Part shown: one piece after another, positions 1 through 7,980 of the stretch
Numbering within the stretch: position 1 is the first letter of the stretch
Layout of the letters: every line of letters begins with the position of its first letter
Source: Streptomyces profundus
Lineage (GTDB): Bacteria > Actinomycetota > Actinomycetes > Streptomycetales > Streptomycetaceae
Length of the DNA stretch: 64,000 nt
Assembly: GCF_020740535.1 (NCBI RefSeq)
Contig: NZ_CP082362.1
Span: 6,073,501 to 6,137,500, forward strand
Reading direction: 5' to 3'
Made by a program: the position numbers and the translations under genes
The notes under the pieces: model-generated
Told to the model about the DNA's origin: nothing
What the model saw: only the letters and a program-made list of their open reading frames with translations
Database searches by the model: none

Positions 1-1
1 G

Positions 2-1735
2 GTGATGCGGCGCAAGGAGGCCGGGCGCTGGGTGCCGGTCACCGCGCGGGAGTTCGCCGAGCTGGTGACCGGGGTGGCCAGGGGGCTGATCGCCGCCGGG
101 CTGCCCCTCGGCGGCCGGGTCGCGCTGATGTCCCGCACCCGCTACGAGTGGGCCGTGCTGGACTTCGCGATCCTCGCCGCCGGCGGCCAGTGCGTCCCCG
201 TCTACCCCACCTCCTCCGCCGACCAACTGGCCTGGCTGGTCGAGGACTCGGGCGCCTGCCAGCTGATCGTCGAGACCGCCGAGCACGCCGAGACCGCCGA
301 ACGCGCCCTCGCCGGCCTTCCCGAGGGTTCCCAACGCCCCACCGTCTGGCGGCTGGACGAGGACGCCGTGGGGCAACTCGTCGAAAGGGGCCGCGAGACA
401 CCCGAGGCGGAGGTCACCGCGCGCCGCGCCGCACTGGGCCCGGAGAGCGTCGCCACCCTCACCTACACATCGGGCACCACCGGGCGGCCCAAGGGTTGCG
501 TCCTCACCCACGCCAACCTGCACGCCGAGTCCGCCAACCTGGTCGAACTGCTGATCCCGGTCTTCCGGGAGGTCACCGGGCAGACGCCCAGCACCCTGGT
601 CTTCCTGCCGCTGGCCCATGTCCTCGGCCGCACCATCCAACTCGCCTGCGTCTTCGCCCGGGTGGTCATCGGCCACTGCCCCAGCGTCAAACCCGACGAG
701 CTGCGCCCGGAACTGGCCTCGTTCCAGCCGACGTTCGTGGTCGGCGTGCCCTATCTCTTCGAGAAGATCCACGACACCGGGCGGGCCACCGCCGAACGCC
801 TCGGGCGCGGCGCCTCGTTCGACCGGGCCGACCGGATCGCCGTCGCCTGGGCCGAGGCCGAGCTGCGCGCCTACCGGGGCACCGGACCCGGCCCTGGGCT
901 GAGGCTGCGCGCCGCGAAGGCGCTCTACGACCTGCTGGTATACCGCCGTGTCCGGGCCGCGCTCGGCGGCCGGCTGCGGTGCGCCGTCAGCGGCGGCTCC
1001 CCGCTCGACCCTCGGCTGAGCCTGTTCTTCTTCGGCTGCGGCATCCTGATCTACGAGGGCTACGGCCTGACCGAGACCACCTCGGCCGCCACCCTCAACC
1101 CGCCGCTGGCGCCCCGCTTCGGCAGCGTCGGGCAGCCGGTGCCCGGCATCTCGGTGCGGATCGCCGAGGACGGCGAGGTGCAGATCAGCGGCAGCACCAT
1201 CTTCGGCGGATACCGGGGCGACGAGGCCGCGAGCCGCGCGGTGTTGGACGAGGGCTGGTTCCGCACCGGGGATCTGGGGCGCCTCGACGAGGACGGCTAT
1301 CTCACCATCACGGGGCGCGCGAAGGACATCCTCGTCACCAGCGGCGGCAAGAACGTCTCGCCGAGCCTCCTGGAGGACCGGCTGCGCGGTCGTCCGCTGA
1401 TCGGCCCGTGCATGGCGGTGGGCGAGGGGCGCTCCTATGTGGCGGCGCTGATCACCCTCGAACCGGAGGCCAGGGACCACTGGTTGCGGGTGCGGAACCG
1501 GCCGCTGGACACCCCCGTCGACCAACTGCGCGCCGACGAGGAGCTGTTGGCCGCCGTCCAACAGGCCGTCGACTATGCCAACGAGGCGGTCTCCCGGGCT
1601 GAGTCCATCCGGAGGTTCGCTCTGGTCGAGGGGGAGTTCACCGAGGACAACGGGCTGCTGACCCCGTCCCTGAAGGTCCGCCGGGCCGCCGTCGCCGCCG
1701 CCTACGCCGAGGAGATCGAACGCCTCTACTCCTGA
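2..1735 (+). CDS. Long-chain acyl-CoA ligase (FadD15-like), 5'-truncated by the window edge
   Basis: ANL-superfamily adenylate-forming enzyme that activates fatty acids with ATP and loads them on CoA. The phosphate-binding motif YTSGTTGRPKGC lies at about residues 155-166 of the visible part, YEGYGLTE follows near residue 350, the hinge motif GWFRTGDLGRLDEDG near 420 and the A10-type lysine region SLKVRR near the C-terminus. 577 residues are visible; actinobacterial homologues carry roughly 35 more N-terminal residues (before the MRRKEAGRWVPVTA segment), so the real start is upstream of base 1 and the GTG at base 2 is only the first in-frame start codon. The HxxGR stretch (LAHVLGRTIQ) fits the FadD15 subgroup used for long-chain substrates. 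No operon partner is visible downstream. Confidence 0.9.
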   Translation: MMRRKEAGRWVPVTAREFAELVTGVARGLIAAGLPLGGRVALMSRTRYEWAVLDFAILAAGGQCVPVYPTSSADQLAWLVEDSGACQLIVETAEHAETAERALAGLPEGSQRPTVWRLDEDAVGQLVERGRETPEAEVTARRAALGPESVATLTYTSGTTGRPKGCVLTHANLHAESANLVELLIPVFREVTGQTPSTLVFLPLAHVLGRTIQLACVFARVVIGHCPSVKPDELRPELASFQPTFVVGVPYLFEKIHDTGRATAERLGRGASFDRADRIAVAWAEAELRAYRGTGPGPGLRLRAAKALYDLLVYRRVRAALGGRLRCAVSGGSPLDPRLSLFFFGCGILIYEGYGLTETTSAATLNPPLAPRFGSVGQPVPGISVRIAEDGEVQISGSTIFGGYRGDEAASRAVLDEGWFRTGDLGRLDEDGYLTITGRAKDILVTSGGKNVSPSLLEDRLRGRPLIGPCMAVGEGRSYVAALITLEPEARDHWLRVRNRPLDTPVDQLRADEELLAAVQQAVDYANEAVSRAESIRRFALVEGEFTEDNGLLTPSLKVRRAAVAAAYAEEIERLYS

Positions 1736-1969
1736 GCCCGGCCCCGTCGGCCCGCGAGCTCTCCGTAGCCGGACGGGCACCCATCGACGCGCCACGCGAG
1801 GGGGCGCGTTCCGTTTGGGTCGGTCCCTGGGGAGACTGAAGTCGGTTGGCTAACGGGCGAGTTGCCGCACTAACCGTTGGGCTTGGGATGTCCTACGATC
1901 TGGCCGGGGCTGACGCACGGTCCCCGATGTGCCTCTGACGGTGATCGAGTTCGTGCGAAGGACATGGAT

Positions 1970-2179
1970 ATGGCTCAGCACGGTACGGACGTTCTGGCCT
2001 GGCGCAAGAGCAGCTACAGCGGAGCCTCCGGCGGGGACTGCGTCGAGGTCGCACGAGGCGCGCGCGGGAAGGTTCCGCTACGGGACAGCAAGCGCGCGGG
2101 CGGCCCGGTGGTCGCCGTCTCGACGGCGGCCTGGCGGGCCTTTGTCGGCGCGATGGAGACACCGGCGCGTGCCGGTTGA
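1970..2179 (+). CDS. DUF397 domain protein
   Basis: A 69-residue member of the DUF397 family, very abundant in Streptomyces and often encoded next to an XRE-type regulator of the WhiJ/BldB-related systems. The family signature is complete: WRKSSYSGASGGDCVEVA, then VPLRDSKRAGGPVVAVSTAAWRAFV. The ATG at 1970 is preferred over the in-frame ATG at 1964 because GAAGGA at 1957-1962 is then correctly spaced. No XRE partner gene lies beside it, so this is an orphan copy. Molecular role is not established; the family is assumed to take part in developmental or antibiotic regulation. Confidence 0.85.
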   Translation: MAQHGTDVLAWRKSSYSGASGGDCVEVARGARGKVPLRDSKRAGGPVVAVSTAAWRAFVGAMETPARAG

Positions 2180-2294
2180 CCCCGTTCTCGGCGGGGCAAC
2201 AATGCGCCGCCGGGGGCCGGGGTCTGTCATTCGTTCGGTGGAACGGGCGGCGTAGCGGGGGAGCAAGGAGGCGATCGGCCAGAAGGATACGGGC

Positions 2295-2564
2295 GTGCCA
2301 GACGATGTGCTCAACGCCTTTCCGTTCTTTCCCCGACCGGTCGCCGTTCCGCCGCTGACGCCCCGACAGCCGGCCTGTGGCCGGTGCGGGCGGGCGCTGT
2401 GGCCGGACGTCACGGTGCCAGGGCGGCCCCCGGTGTGGGCCTGTGCCTTCTGCGGCACGCCTGAGGGCCGCTTCTGGCATCCGCACCACGGGCGGCACTG
2501 CCCCCATGGCTACCCGTGGCCGCTGTTGCGCGACTCGCCGGCCCAACTCTTCATCTGCTACTGA
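2295..2564 (+). CDS. Small zinc-ribbon-like hypothetical protein
   Basis: 89 residues starting with GTG, preceded by AGAAGGA at a good distance. I do not recognise the family. Visible content: CGRC near residue 28, CAFC near residue 50, then a His/Cys-rich tail with HPHHGRHCPHG, ending LFICY. The two CxxC knuckles plus the His/Cys cluster suggest one or two zinc sites. It lies between the DUF397 gene and the convergent rRNA methyltransferase gene, 7 nt from the latter's stop codon. Codon bias and ribosome-binding site support a real gene; function unknown. Confidence 0.6.
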   Translation: MPDDVLNAFPFFPRPVAVPPLTPRQPACGRCGRALWPDVTVPGRPPVWACAFCGTPEGRFWHPHHGRHCPHGYPWPLLRDSPAQLFICY

Positions 2565-2571
2565 CGGTTCG

Positions 2572-3390
2572 TTACCGGGCGCGGCGCTGCCTGGCCGCCT
2601 CGTAGAGCACGACGCTCGCCGCGTTGGCCGCGTTCAGCGAGCTGGCCGTGCCGGTCATCGGGATGGAGAGCAGCGTGTCGCAGCGCTCCCGCCACGCCGT
2701 GCTCAGCCCACTGGTCTCGTTGCCGATCAGCAGCAACACGGGGCCGGTCAGGTCGAAGGCGTCCACCGGGGCCGAGCCGCCCTCGTCCGTGCCCACCACC
2801 GTCACCGCCCGCCCGTGCCGGCCCGCGCCGTCCAGCCAGGCCAGCACCTCCCGGTGGCCGGGACTGCGCACCACCGGCAGGCCGAAGAGCGAACCCGTGC
2901 TGGCCCGCACCGACTTGGGGTCGTAGACATCGGCCGCATGGCCCGTCACCACCACGCCCGACGCGCCGAACGCATCCGCCGAACGGACAACGCTGCCGAT
3001 GTTGCCCGGGCTGGTCGGCCGGTCGAAGACCAGGCCGACGAAGTCGGGGCCGACCGGGATTCGCGTCAGCTCGTCCGGCGGCAACTCGGCGACCGCGATC
3101 AGCTCCGGGGCGCCCTCGTCCTTCTCGCCCAACTCGGCCAGCAGCTCGGGTGCCATCGCCACCTGCTCGGCCGGCACCTCGCCGAGCAGGCCCCGCGCCC
3201 AGCGGCTCAGCTCGCGTTCCGCGTCGTAGAGCAGCGTCCTGATTGGCCAGCCGTGCTCCACCGCGAGGGAGACCGGCCGCACACCCTGCACCAGGAACTC
3301 GCCGGCGCGCTGTCGCTTGGTGCGGTTGGTCAGCTGTGCCTGCCACTGTTGAAAGCGCGCGTTCCGGGTCGTGATCCGCCGCACCGCCAC
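2572..3390 (-). CDS. TrmH/SpoU-family RNA 2'-O-ribose methyltransferase
   Basis: SPOUT-class S-adenosylmethionine-dependent RNA methyltransferase, 272 residues, N-terminal substrate-binding domain (RRITTRNARFQQWQ, TNRTKRQRAGEFLVQG) followed by the knotted catalytic domain. SpoU motifs are visible: DRPTSPGNIGSVVRSADAFG (motif 1), LLLIGNETSGLS (motif 2) and SIPMTGTASSLNAANAASVVLYE (motif 3). The reading frame is open to 3531, but GTG at 3390 is chosen: AAGGCGGGG sits 8 nt upstream, homology begins there, and it avoids overlap with the response-regulator gene. The target is probably rRNA or tRNA; which nucleotide cannot be told from sequence. Confidence 0.92.
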   Translation of the reverse strand: MAVRRITTRNARFQQWQAQLTNRTKRQRAGEFLVQGVRPVSLAVEHGWPIRTLLYDAERELSRWARGLLGEVPAEQVAMAPELLAELGEKDEGAPELIAVAELPPDELTRIPVGPDFVGLVFDRPTSPGNIGSVVRSADAFGASGVVVTGHAADVYDPKSVRASTGSLFGLPVVRSPGHREVLAWLDGAGRHGRAVTVVGTDEGGSAPVDAFDLTGPVLLLIGNETSGLSTAWRERCDTLLSIPMTGTASSLNAANAASVVLYEAARQRRAR

Positions 3391-3503
3391 CGTTGTTCCC
3401 CGCCTTGTGAGACTCGCGCCAAGAGCTGCTCTGCTTCCGCCCGAAGACGGTACCCCGAGCGGCCCCACCGCCGCAGCACCGTTCGCCGAGGCGGCCGGCT
3501 CCC

Positions 3504-4175
3504 TCATGCCTCGGCCAGGCCGGCGCGCCACGCCCAGGCGGCCAGCCCGACGCGATTGCGGACGGCGAGCCGGCGTTGGGCGCTCGCCAGATGTGTCTTC
3601 ACCGTGCCGGGGGAGATGAACAGCTCCGCGCCGATCTCCGCGTTGGTGAGCCCGGCGGCCACCAGCCGCACCACATCCTTCTCCCGTTCGGTCAGCCGTT
3701 CGGCCAGCCGGTCGGTGCGCTCGTCCGTCCGCCGCCCGTCGGTGGTGCGGGCGTTCAGATCGCGCAGCAGGCGCACGGTGATCGAGGGGCTGAGCAGCGC
3801 CTCGCCTGACATCGCCGCCCGCACCGCCTCCACCAGGAGCGTCGGCCCGGCACGCTTGAGCAGATAGCCGGCGGCGCCGTCGCGCAACGCCAACTGGACA
3901 TACTCGTCGTGGTCGAAGGTGGTGACCACGACCACCCGGGGGCCCGGCTCGGCGCCTGGCCCTGCCAGCCTGCGCACCACTTCGAGCCCGTCCAGCCTGG
4001 GCATCCGGATGTCGGCGAGGAGCACATCGGGCTGGAGCAGGCGGGCGGCCTCCAGCGCGGCGACGCCGTCGGCGGCCTCCCCGACGACGGTCATGTCCGG
4101 CTGGGCGTCGAGCACCAACCGGAATCCATGTCGGATGAGCTCCTGATCATCGGCGATCACGATGCGCGTCGTCAT
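3504..4175 (-). CDS. NarL/LuxR-family response regulator
   Basis: 223-residue two-component response regulator: REC domain (MTTRIVIADDQELIRHGFR, phospho-acceptor Asp in LLADIRMPRLDG, Thr/Lys switch region VVVTTFDHDEYV and LLKRAGP) and C-terminal LuxR-type helix-turn-helix (LTEREKDVVRLVAAGLTNAEIGAELFISPGTVKTHLASAQRRL). It lies 45 nt downstream of the histidine kinase gene on the same strand and is its obvious partner. Two further in-frame ATGs lie at 4184 and 4181; 4175 matches the family N-terminus, though no strong Shine-Dalgarno is visible. Confidence 0.93.
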   Translation of the reverse strand: MTTRIVIADDQELIRHGFRLVLDAQPDMTVVGEAADGVAALEAARLLQPDVLLADIRMPRLDGLEVVRRLAGPGAEPGPRVVVVTTFDHDEYVQLALRDGAAGYLLKRAGPTLLVEAVRAAMSGEALLSPSITVRLLRDLNARTTDGRRTDERTDRLAERLTEREKDVVRLVAAGLTNAEIGAELFISPGTVKTHLASAQRRLAVRNRVGLAAWAWRAGLAEA

Positions 4176-4220
4176 GCCCATCATGCTGTCAGAGCTGGTG
4201 AGAGCTGGTGGGGGAGGCGG

Positions 4221-5552
4221 TCACCGGTCCGGCTCCGCTCCGAGGGCCGGCCGGGCGGTGACCGATGCGGTGACCGATGCGGTGGCCGGGGCTGCGGCTG
4301 TCGGGGCAGCGGCTGTGGGGGCAGCGGCTGTGAGGGGAGGCAGCGGCAGATGGGCCGCGAGACGCCAACGCCCCTCGTCCGTCCGGCCCGCCGTACACGA
4401 CCCGCCTATCTCGCGCGCCGCGCGGGTCAGCCCCGGCAGGCCGAGGCCGCTGCCCCGCCGGCCGCCGGCAGGCCGGCCCCGGCCGTCGTCCGTCACGCTG
4501 ACGCACAGCGCGTCGGCCTCGCGCCGCACCGCGACCTCGATCCGGATGGCGTCCGGCGAGTGCCGGCGAACGTTGGTCAACCCCTCAAGCACCACCCGGT
4601 GGGCCAACGCCGAAAGCCGTTCCGGAGGCGCCGGAGCGAACGCCGCCGGATCCGCGTCCCAGATGACCTCAGCGGGGAGGCCGGCGCCGAAGCGCTCCAC
4701 CAACGCCGCCACATCGGCCAGCCCCGGCTCCGCCGCTTCAGGATCCGGATCGGGCCCCGTGCCGTCGTCGTGCAGCATCCGGACCGAGCGGTCCAGGGAG
4801 GCGAGCGCGCGCTGGCCGGCCTCCTCGACGCGGCGCAGCGCGGCCAGCGCCACCGCCGGATCCGAGGCGCCCACCAGCCGGCCCGCCTGCGCCTGCACCA
4901 GCATGCCGCTCACCTCGTGCGCCACGGAGTCATGCAGATCGCGCGCCAGCGCCAGGCGCTGCTCGCGCCGCGCCGCCGCGACCGCCCGCAGCCGCCGGCG
5001 GTCCAGCAGGCTCAGATAGCGGCCGGCCGCCACGGCGGCGAGCCCGAGCATGGCCCAGGTCAGGCAGAGCGCCAGCAACTCGGCGGGCTCGGCCGGCGGA
5101 TCCATCCGCAGCCCAAGACGCAGCGGCAGCACGGTGACGGCCACGGCCAGCGGTGCACCGGCGAGCGCCCACCCGCCGGGCGGCGGGCGCCGCACCACCA
5201 GGAGGAAGAGGGCGAGCAGGCCCACCGTCTCGGCGCACCACCACAGGGCAGCCTGGTTAGGCGCCGAACCCCCGTACGCCGCGGTGGCGATCAGCGACAG
5301 CAGCGCTGCGGCGGCGCCGAGCGCCGCCAGCCCGCCCCTGCGGAGCGCCGGCCGCCACGCCAGCGGCGGGTAGAGCGCGAGGCCCGCCGCGGCGATCGCC
5401 AGCGCGCCCGGCGCCACGATCAGCCATCCGACGGCCGACACGTCGACGCCGGCCCAGGCCACCGCCAGGGCGACGATCGCCGGACCCACCCAGGCGCCTC
5501 CCCGCATTTCGCGCATCCCCTGCATCTCTCGCATCCCCCGCATCTCGTACAT
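4221..5552 (-). CDS. NarL-type sensor histidine kinase (HisKA_3)
   Basis: 443-residue membrane sensor kinase. N-terminal half has about six hydrophobic segments (residues ~20-190) and no large extracellular domain, so it probably senses a membrane-associated signal. The dimerisation/phospho-acceptor box is ALARDLHDSVAHEVSGM, followed by the N box EGLTNVRRHSPDA and G box GSGLGLPGL. The C-terminus runs into a low-complexity Ala/Thr/Pro tail encoded by tandem DNA repeats (4255-4335). The N-terminus is itself repetitive (six ATG-initiated 9-nt units), so the exact start is uncertain. It pairs with the response regulator gene just downstream and diverges from the arginine deiminase gene across a region with inverted repeats. 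Confidence 0.92.
   Translation of the reverse strand: MYEMRGMREMQGMREMRGGAWVGPAIVALAVAWAGVDVSAVGWLIVAPGALAIAAAGLALYPPLAWRPALRRGGLAALGAAAALLSLIATAAYGGSAPNQAALWWCAETVGLLALFLLVVRRPPPGGWALAGAPLAVAVTVLPLRLGLRMDPPAEPAELLALCLTWAMLGLAAVAAGRYLSLLDRRRLRAVAAARREQRLALARDLHDSVAHEVSGMLVQAQAGRLVGASDPAVALAALRRVEEAGQRALASLDRSVRMLHDDGTGPDPDPEAAEPGLADVAALVERFGAGLPAEVIWDADPAAFAPAPPERLSALAHRVVLEGLTNVRRHSPDAIRIEVAVRREADALCVSVTDDGRGRPAGGRRGSGLGLPGLTRAAREIGGSCTAGRTDEGRWRLAAHLPLPPLTAAAPTAAAPTAAAPATASVTASVTARPALGAEPDR
4255..4335. repeat. 12-nt and 15-nt tandem repeats at the 3' end of the kinase gene
   Basis: Three 12-nt units (GCGGTGACCGAT, last copy diverged) at 4255-4290 are followed by three 15-nt units (GCAGCGGCTGTGGGG-like) at 4291-4335. 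Both are multiples of three and encode the kinase's C-terminal ATASVTASVTA and TAAAPTAAAPTAAAP stretches, so copy-number change would keep the frame. A direct repeat AGAGCTGGTG x2 lies just beyond the stop (4192-4211). Confidence 0.85.
5499..5552 (-). repeat. Six 9-nt ATG-containing units at the kinase start
   Basis: The first 18 codons of the kinase frame are six imperfect 9-nt units, each opening with ATG (protein MYE-MRG-MRE-MQG-MRE-MRG). Every unit supplies a possible start codon in the same frame and several carry a GGGG run a few bases before the next ATG, so translation may begin at more than one site. Confidence 0.75.
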
Positions 5553-5606
5553 CCGAACGCAGCTTAGGAGGTCGGATGTACCTCCCGCCTCTGCCGAATG
5601 GCAGAG
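5547..5606. promoter_or_regulatory. Nested inverted repeats between kinase and deiminase genes (putative operators)
   Basis: Three dyads lie in the divergent intergenic region. GTACATCCGA (5547-5556) is perfectly inverted as TCGGATGTAC (5572-5581). GGAGGT (5567-5572) is inverted as ACCTCC (5580-5585). CTCTGCC-GAAT-GGCAGAG is a perfect 7-bp dyad at 5589-5606. They are placed where a regulator could control the two-component system, the deiminase gene, or both. The last dyad shares its core CnGCCGnATGGCnG with the dyad at 31187-31204. Confidence 0.5.
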
Positions 5607-5684
5607 ACCTTCGCCGCGCGGCGGGCTTTCCTCCGGCCGAAGGGCCGATGCCCCGGACGCCCGGGCGGCGGCAGGCTACTGGGC

Positions 5685-7658
5685 ATGCACAACAACGACG
5701 AGACAGCCGCGACGACTTCGGCCCCACGCCCGCCCCGAGCCACCCGAGCGCGCCGGACCGCCCCCTGGGCGGCGGGCGCCCTGCTGGTGGCCACGGCGGT
5801 CGCGGTCGGCGTCGGGGTGCGGGCCCACGGCGATCAGAGGGCCGACGGGGGAGGTCATCTGCTGGCCGACACGGACAGGGACGGCTGGGTCACCGAGCAG
5901 GACGCCTCGGAGAAGGACACCTGGACGGACAGCAGGGGCGCGATCGTGCTGCCCAACGTGGACGACGACGCGGTGCGCTGCGGTGTCCTCGTCCCCGAGG
6001 GGCAGCGGCTGCCCGACGAGCAGTTGGCCGCGTGTCACGACGGCGCCGACGAGCAGGTGAACGGCGCCGCCGACGCCGAGGATCTGGCGCCGCTTCGGGT
6101 GACCCCGGCGCGCGGCGTCGGCGACGACGCGCGCGCCACCGTGACCGTGGACGAGGCCTCAGCGCCGCACACCCGGCTCTTCCTCCGCGGCCCCGACGCC
6201 GCGTACGCCCCGCTGACCGAGGACACCGAACTGACCGCGAGGCAGCTCAGGGACGGCGTCGAACTGGCCCTTGAGGCAACGGACGTCGTCCGCGATCCGG
6301 AGCTCTGGAACGGCCTGGTCGACGTCACGCTGACCGTCACCGACGGCGACTCCACCCAGACCGACCGGGTGCGGCTACGCGTCGCGCCGCTGCTCCTCAC
6401 CCACGATCTGATGCCGATCGACCGGGTGGTGGTCAGCGACAACGGCACCACTCCGGAGCAGGCTGAACGCGAGGGCTACGACCCCATCACGCCGGCCGAG
6501 CCGATACACGAGGGTGAGGAGACCTTCCGGGCGGAGCTGCGCGACGGCCTTGCCGCCGCCGGCGTGGACGACCAGCTGGTGGACTACCCGACCGGCGGCG
6601 ACCCCTGGATGCGGGACCAGTTCATCACCGGCTACGCGGTCGCCCCGGGCCCGAACGGCGAGCAGCGCCGGATCAGCGTGCTGCTGCGGTCAGCCGATGT
6701 GATGCCGGAGGAGAGCAGTCAGGAGTTCCCGCTGCGCGACGCCGGCCGGCCGATCTTCTCGGTCTTCCGCGGCCCGGGGGTCGCGGGCGTCCAGCAGTAC
6801 CGGGAGGACCGCGTCGGCGACGACGAACGGGCCCTGCTCTGGGGCTCGTTCAGCTCCACCGGCAACTTCCTCGTCGCCCCGCCGCACGCCACGGAGCAGG
6901 GGGCCTACCCGACCGGCCGGGTGCTCTACGGCTCCGACGGCGCCGAAGCGGCGCCCGACGCGGAGTTCACGGGGCTGCTCGCAGCGCAGGGCGAGCAGGA
7001 CCCGCTCGCGGTGGACACCAGCTGGCTGGGGGTCGGGCACATAGACGAGTTCCTGTCGTTCGTGCCGGCGGACAACGAGCGGGGCTGGGCCGCGCTCGTC
7101 GCCGACCCGGAGCTCGGCTGGGAGCTGCTCGACGAGCTGGTGGACGCCGGCCTCGGCGATCAGCCCGTGGTGCGCGGTGTGGCCCAGGAGAACAACCCGC
7201 ATCCCGAAGCGACCGTGGCCGAGGCCCTCCAGCTGCCGGAGCTGCACGAGGGCCAGCGGCTGGCCACCGAGGGGGTGAACGCCGCCATCGAGGTGCTCAC
7301 CGCCGAGCTGGGGCTCACCGACGACGAGATCGTGCGGGTGCCGGCGCTCTTCCACCGCCTGGAGATCCCCGACTACCCGCGCCAGGACATCGTGGCCAAC
7401 TACCTGCCGGCGATAGCCAACGGACTCCAGCCGGGCACCGACACCTACCTGTCGCCCAAGCCGCACGCGCCGGCCGACGCCGAGGGCCGCGACATCTTCC
7501 AGCGCGCCACGGAGGAGGCGCTGGCCCCGCACGGCGTGGATGTCGCCTGGGTCGACGACTGGCAGTACGCACACGGGGTGGGAACGGTCGGTGGCAATGT
7601 GCACTGCGTGACCAACGCGTTCCGTCAGCTGCCCGACGATCTCGCCTGGTGGCGTTGA
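5685..7658 (+). CDS. Membrane-anchored/secreted protein-arginine deiminase (PAD family)
   Basis: 657-residue protein with a short Arg-rich cytoplasmic N-terminus and one hydrophobic segment (about residues 28-45), so exported as signal-anchor or cleaved precursor. A DTDRDGWVTEQD stretch follows that resembles a calcium loop. The catalytic part has the vertebrate-type PAD signature: W308-M-R-D311 (DPWMRDQFITGY), H452-I-D454 (LGVGHIDEFLSF) and C641 (GGNVHCVTNAFRQ), matching the Asp/His/Asp/Cys set of mammalian PADs, which hydrolyse peptidyl-arginine to citrulline in a calcium-dependent reaction. Start at 5685 because it directly precedes the export signal; the frame opens 29 codons earlier. It is divergent from the two-component system and its stop codon abuts that of the convergent DUF2630 gene with no spacer. 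Confidence 0.9.
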   Translation: MHNNDETAATTSAPRPPRATRARRTAPWAAGALLVATAVAVGVGVRAHGDQRADGGGHLLADTDRDGWVTEQDASEKDTWTDSRGAIVLPNVDDDAVRCGVLVPEGQRLPDEQLAACHDGADEQVNGAADAEDLAPLRVTPARGVGDDARATVTVDEASAPHTRLFLRGPDAAYAPLTEDTELTARQLRDGVELALEATDVVRDPELWNGLVDVTLTVTDGDSTQTDRVRLRVAPLLLTHDLMPIDRVVVSDNGTTPEQAEREGYDPITPAEPIHEGEETFRAELRDGLAAAGVDDQLVDYPTGGDPWMRDQFITGYAVAPGPNGEQRRISVLLRSADVMPEESSQEFPLRDAGRPIFSVFRGPGVAGVQQYREDRVGDDERALLWGSFSSTGNFLVAPPHATEQGAYPTGRVLYGSDGAEAAPDAEFTGLLAAQGEQDPLAVDTSWLGVGHIDEFLSFVPADNERGWAALVADPELGWELLDELVDAGLGDQPVVRGVAQENNPHPEATVAEALQLPELHEGQRLATEGVNAAIEVLTAELGLTDDEIVRVPALFHRLEIPDYPRQDIVANYLPAIANGLQPGTDTYLSPKPHAPADAEGRDIFQRATEEALAPHGVDVAWVDDWQYAHGVGTVGGNVHCVTNAFRQLPDDLAWWR

Positions 7659-7901
7659 TCAGGACTGGTAGCCCTCGACCTCGCGGGCCGGGCGCTGGGC
7701 GGCGCCGTCCGGGTCGTCGCCGAACTCGGCCCGGGCCCGGCGCTGCCTGAGCAGATCCCAGCACTGGTCGAGCCGCACCTCCAGATCGCTGAGGCGGAGC
7801 CGCTCGTCCTCCCCGAGGCCGCGCCCGGTGCCGTGTTCGCGCAGCGCCCGCTCCTCCGAGACCAGCTCGTCGACACGGGCCAGAATGTCCTGGTCGTCCA
7901 T
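7659..7901 (-). CDS. DUF2630 family protein
   Basis: 80-residue protein matching the small actinobacterial DUF2630 family: MDDQDILARVDELVSEERALRE, then LSDLEVRLDQCWDLLRQRRARAEFG and a conserved end RPAREVEGYQ. Predicted helical with coiled-coil character; function unknown. An in-frame ATG lies 12 codons upstream (7937), but the family begins at the chosen ATG. Its stop codon directly abuts the stop of the deiminase gene on the other strand. Confidence 0.85.
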   Translation of the reverse strand: MDDQDILARVDELVSEERALREHGTGRGLGEDERLRLSDLEVRLDQCWDLLRQRRARAEFGDDPDGAAQRPAREVEGYQS

Positions 7902-7959
7902 GTCGTCAGGGTAGGGCGGCCGGCCGTGGTCGGCCATTCGGCGCCGGCCGGCCGCCGCT

Positions 7960-7979
7960 GCCCCCGGGCGGGCGGGGGC
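7960..7979 (-). terminator. Hairpin after alditol oxidase gene
   Basis: GCCCCCG-GGCGGG-CGGGGGC forms a 7-bp GC stem directly beyond the stop codon of the minus-strand alditol oxidase gene (7981). No U tract, as is usual for this genus. Confidence 0.55.
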
Positions 7980-7980
7980 C

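Noticed and set aside
2377..3867. 496-codon plus-strand frame across methyltransferase and regulator genes
   Set aside because: Spans two genes with clear families on the other strand and has no domain of its own.
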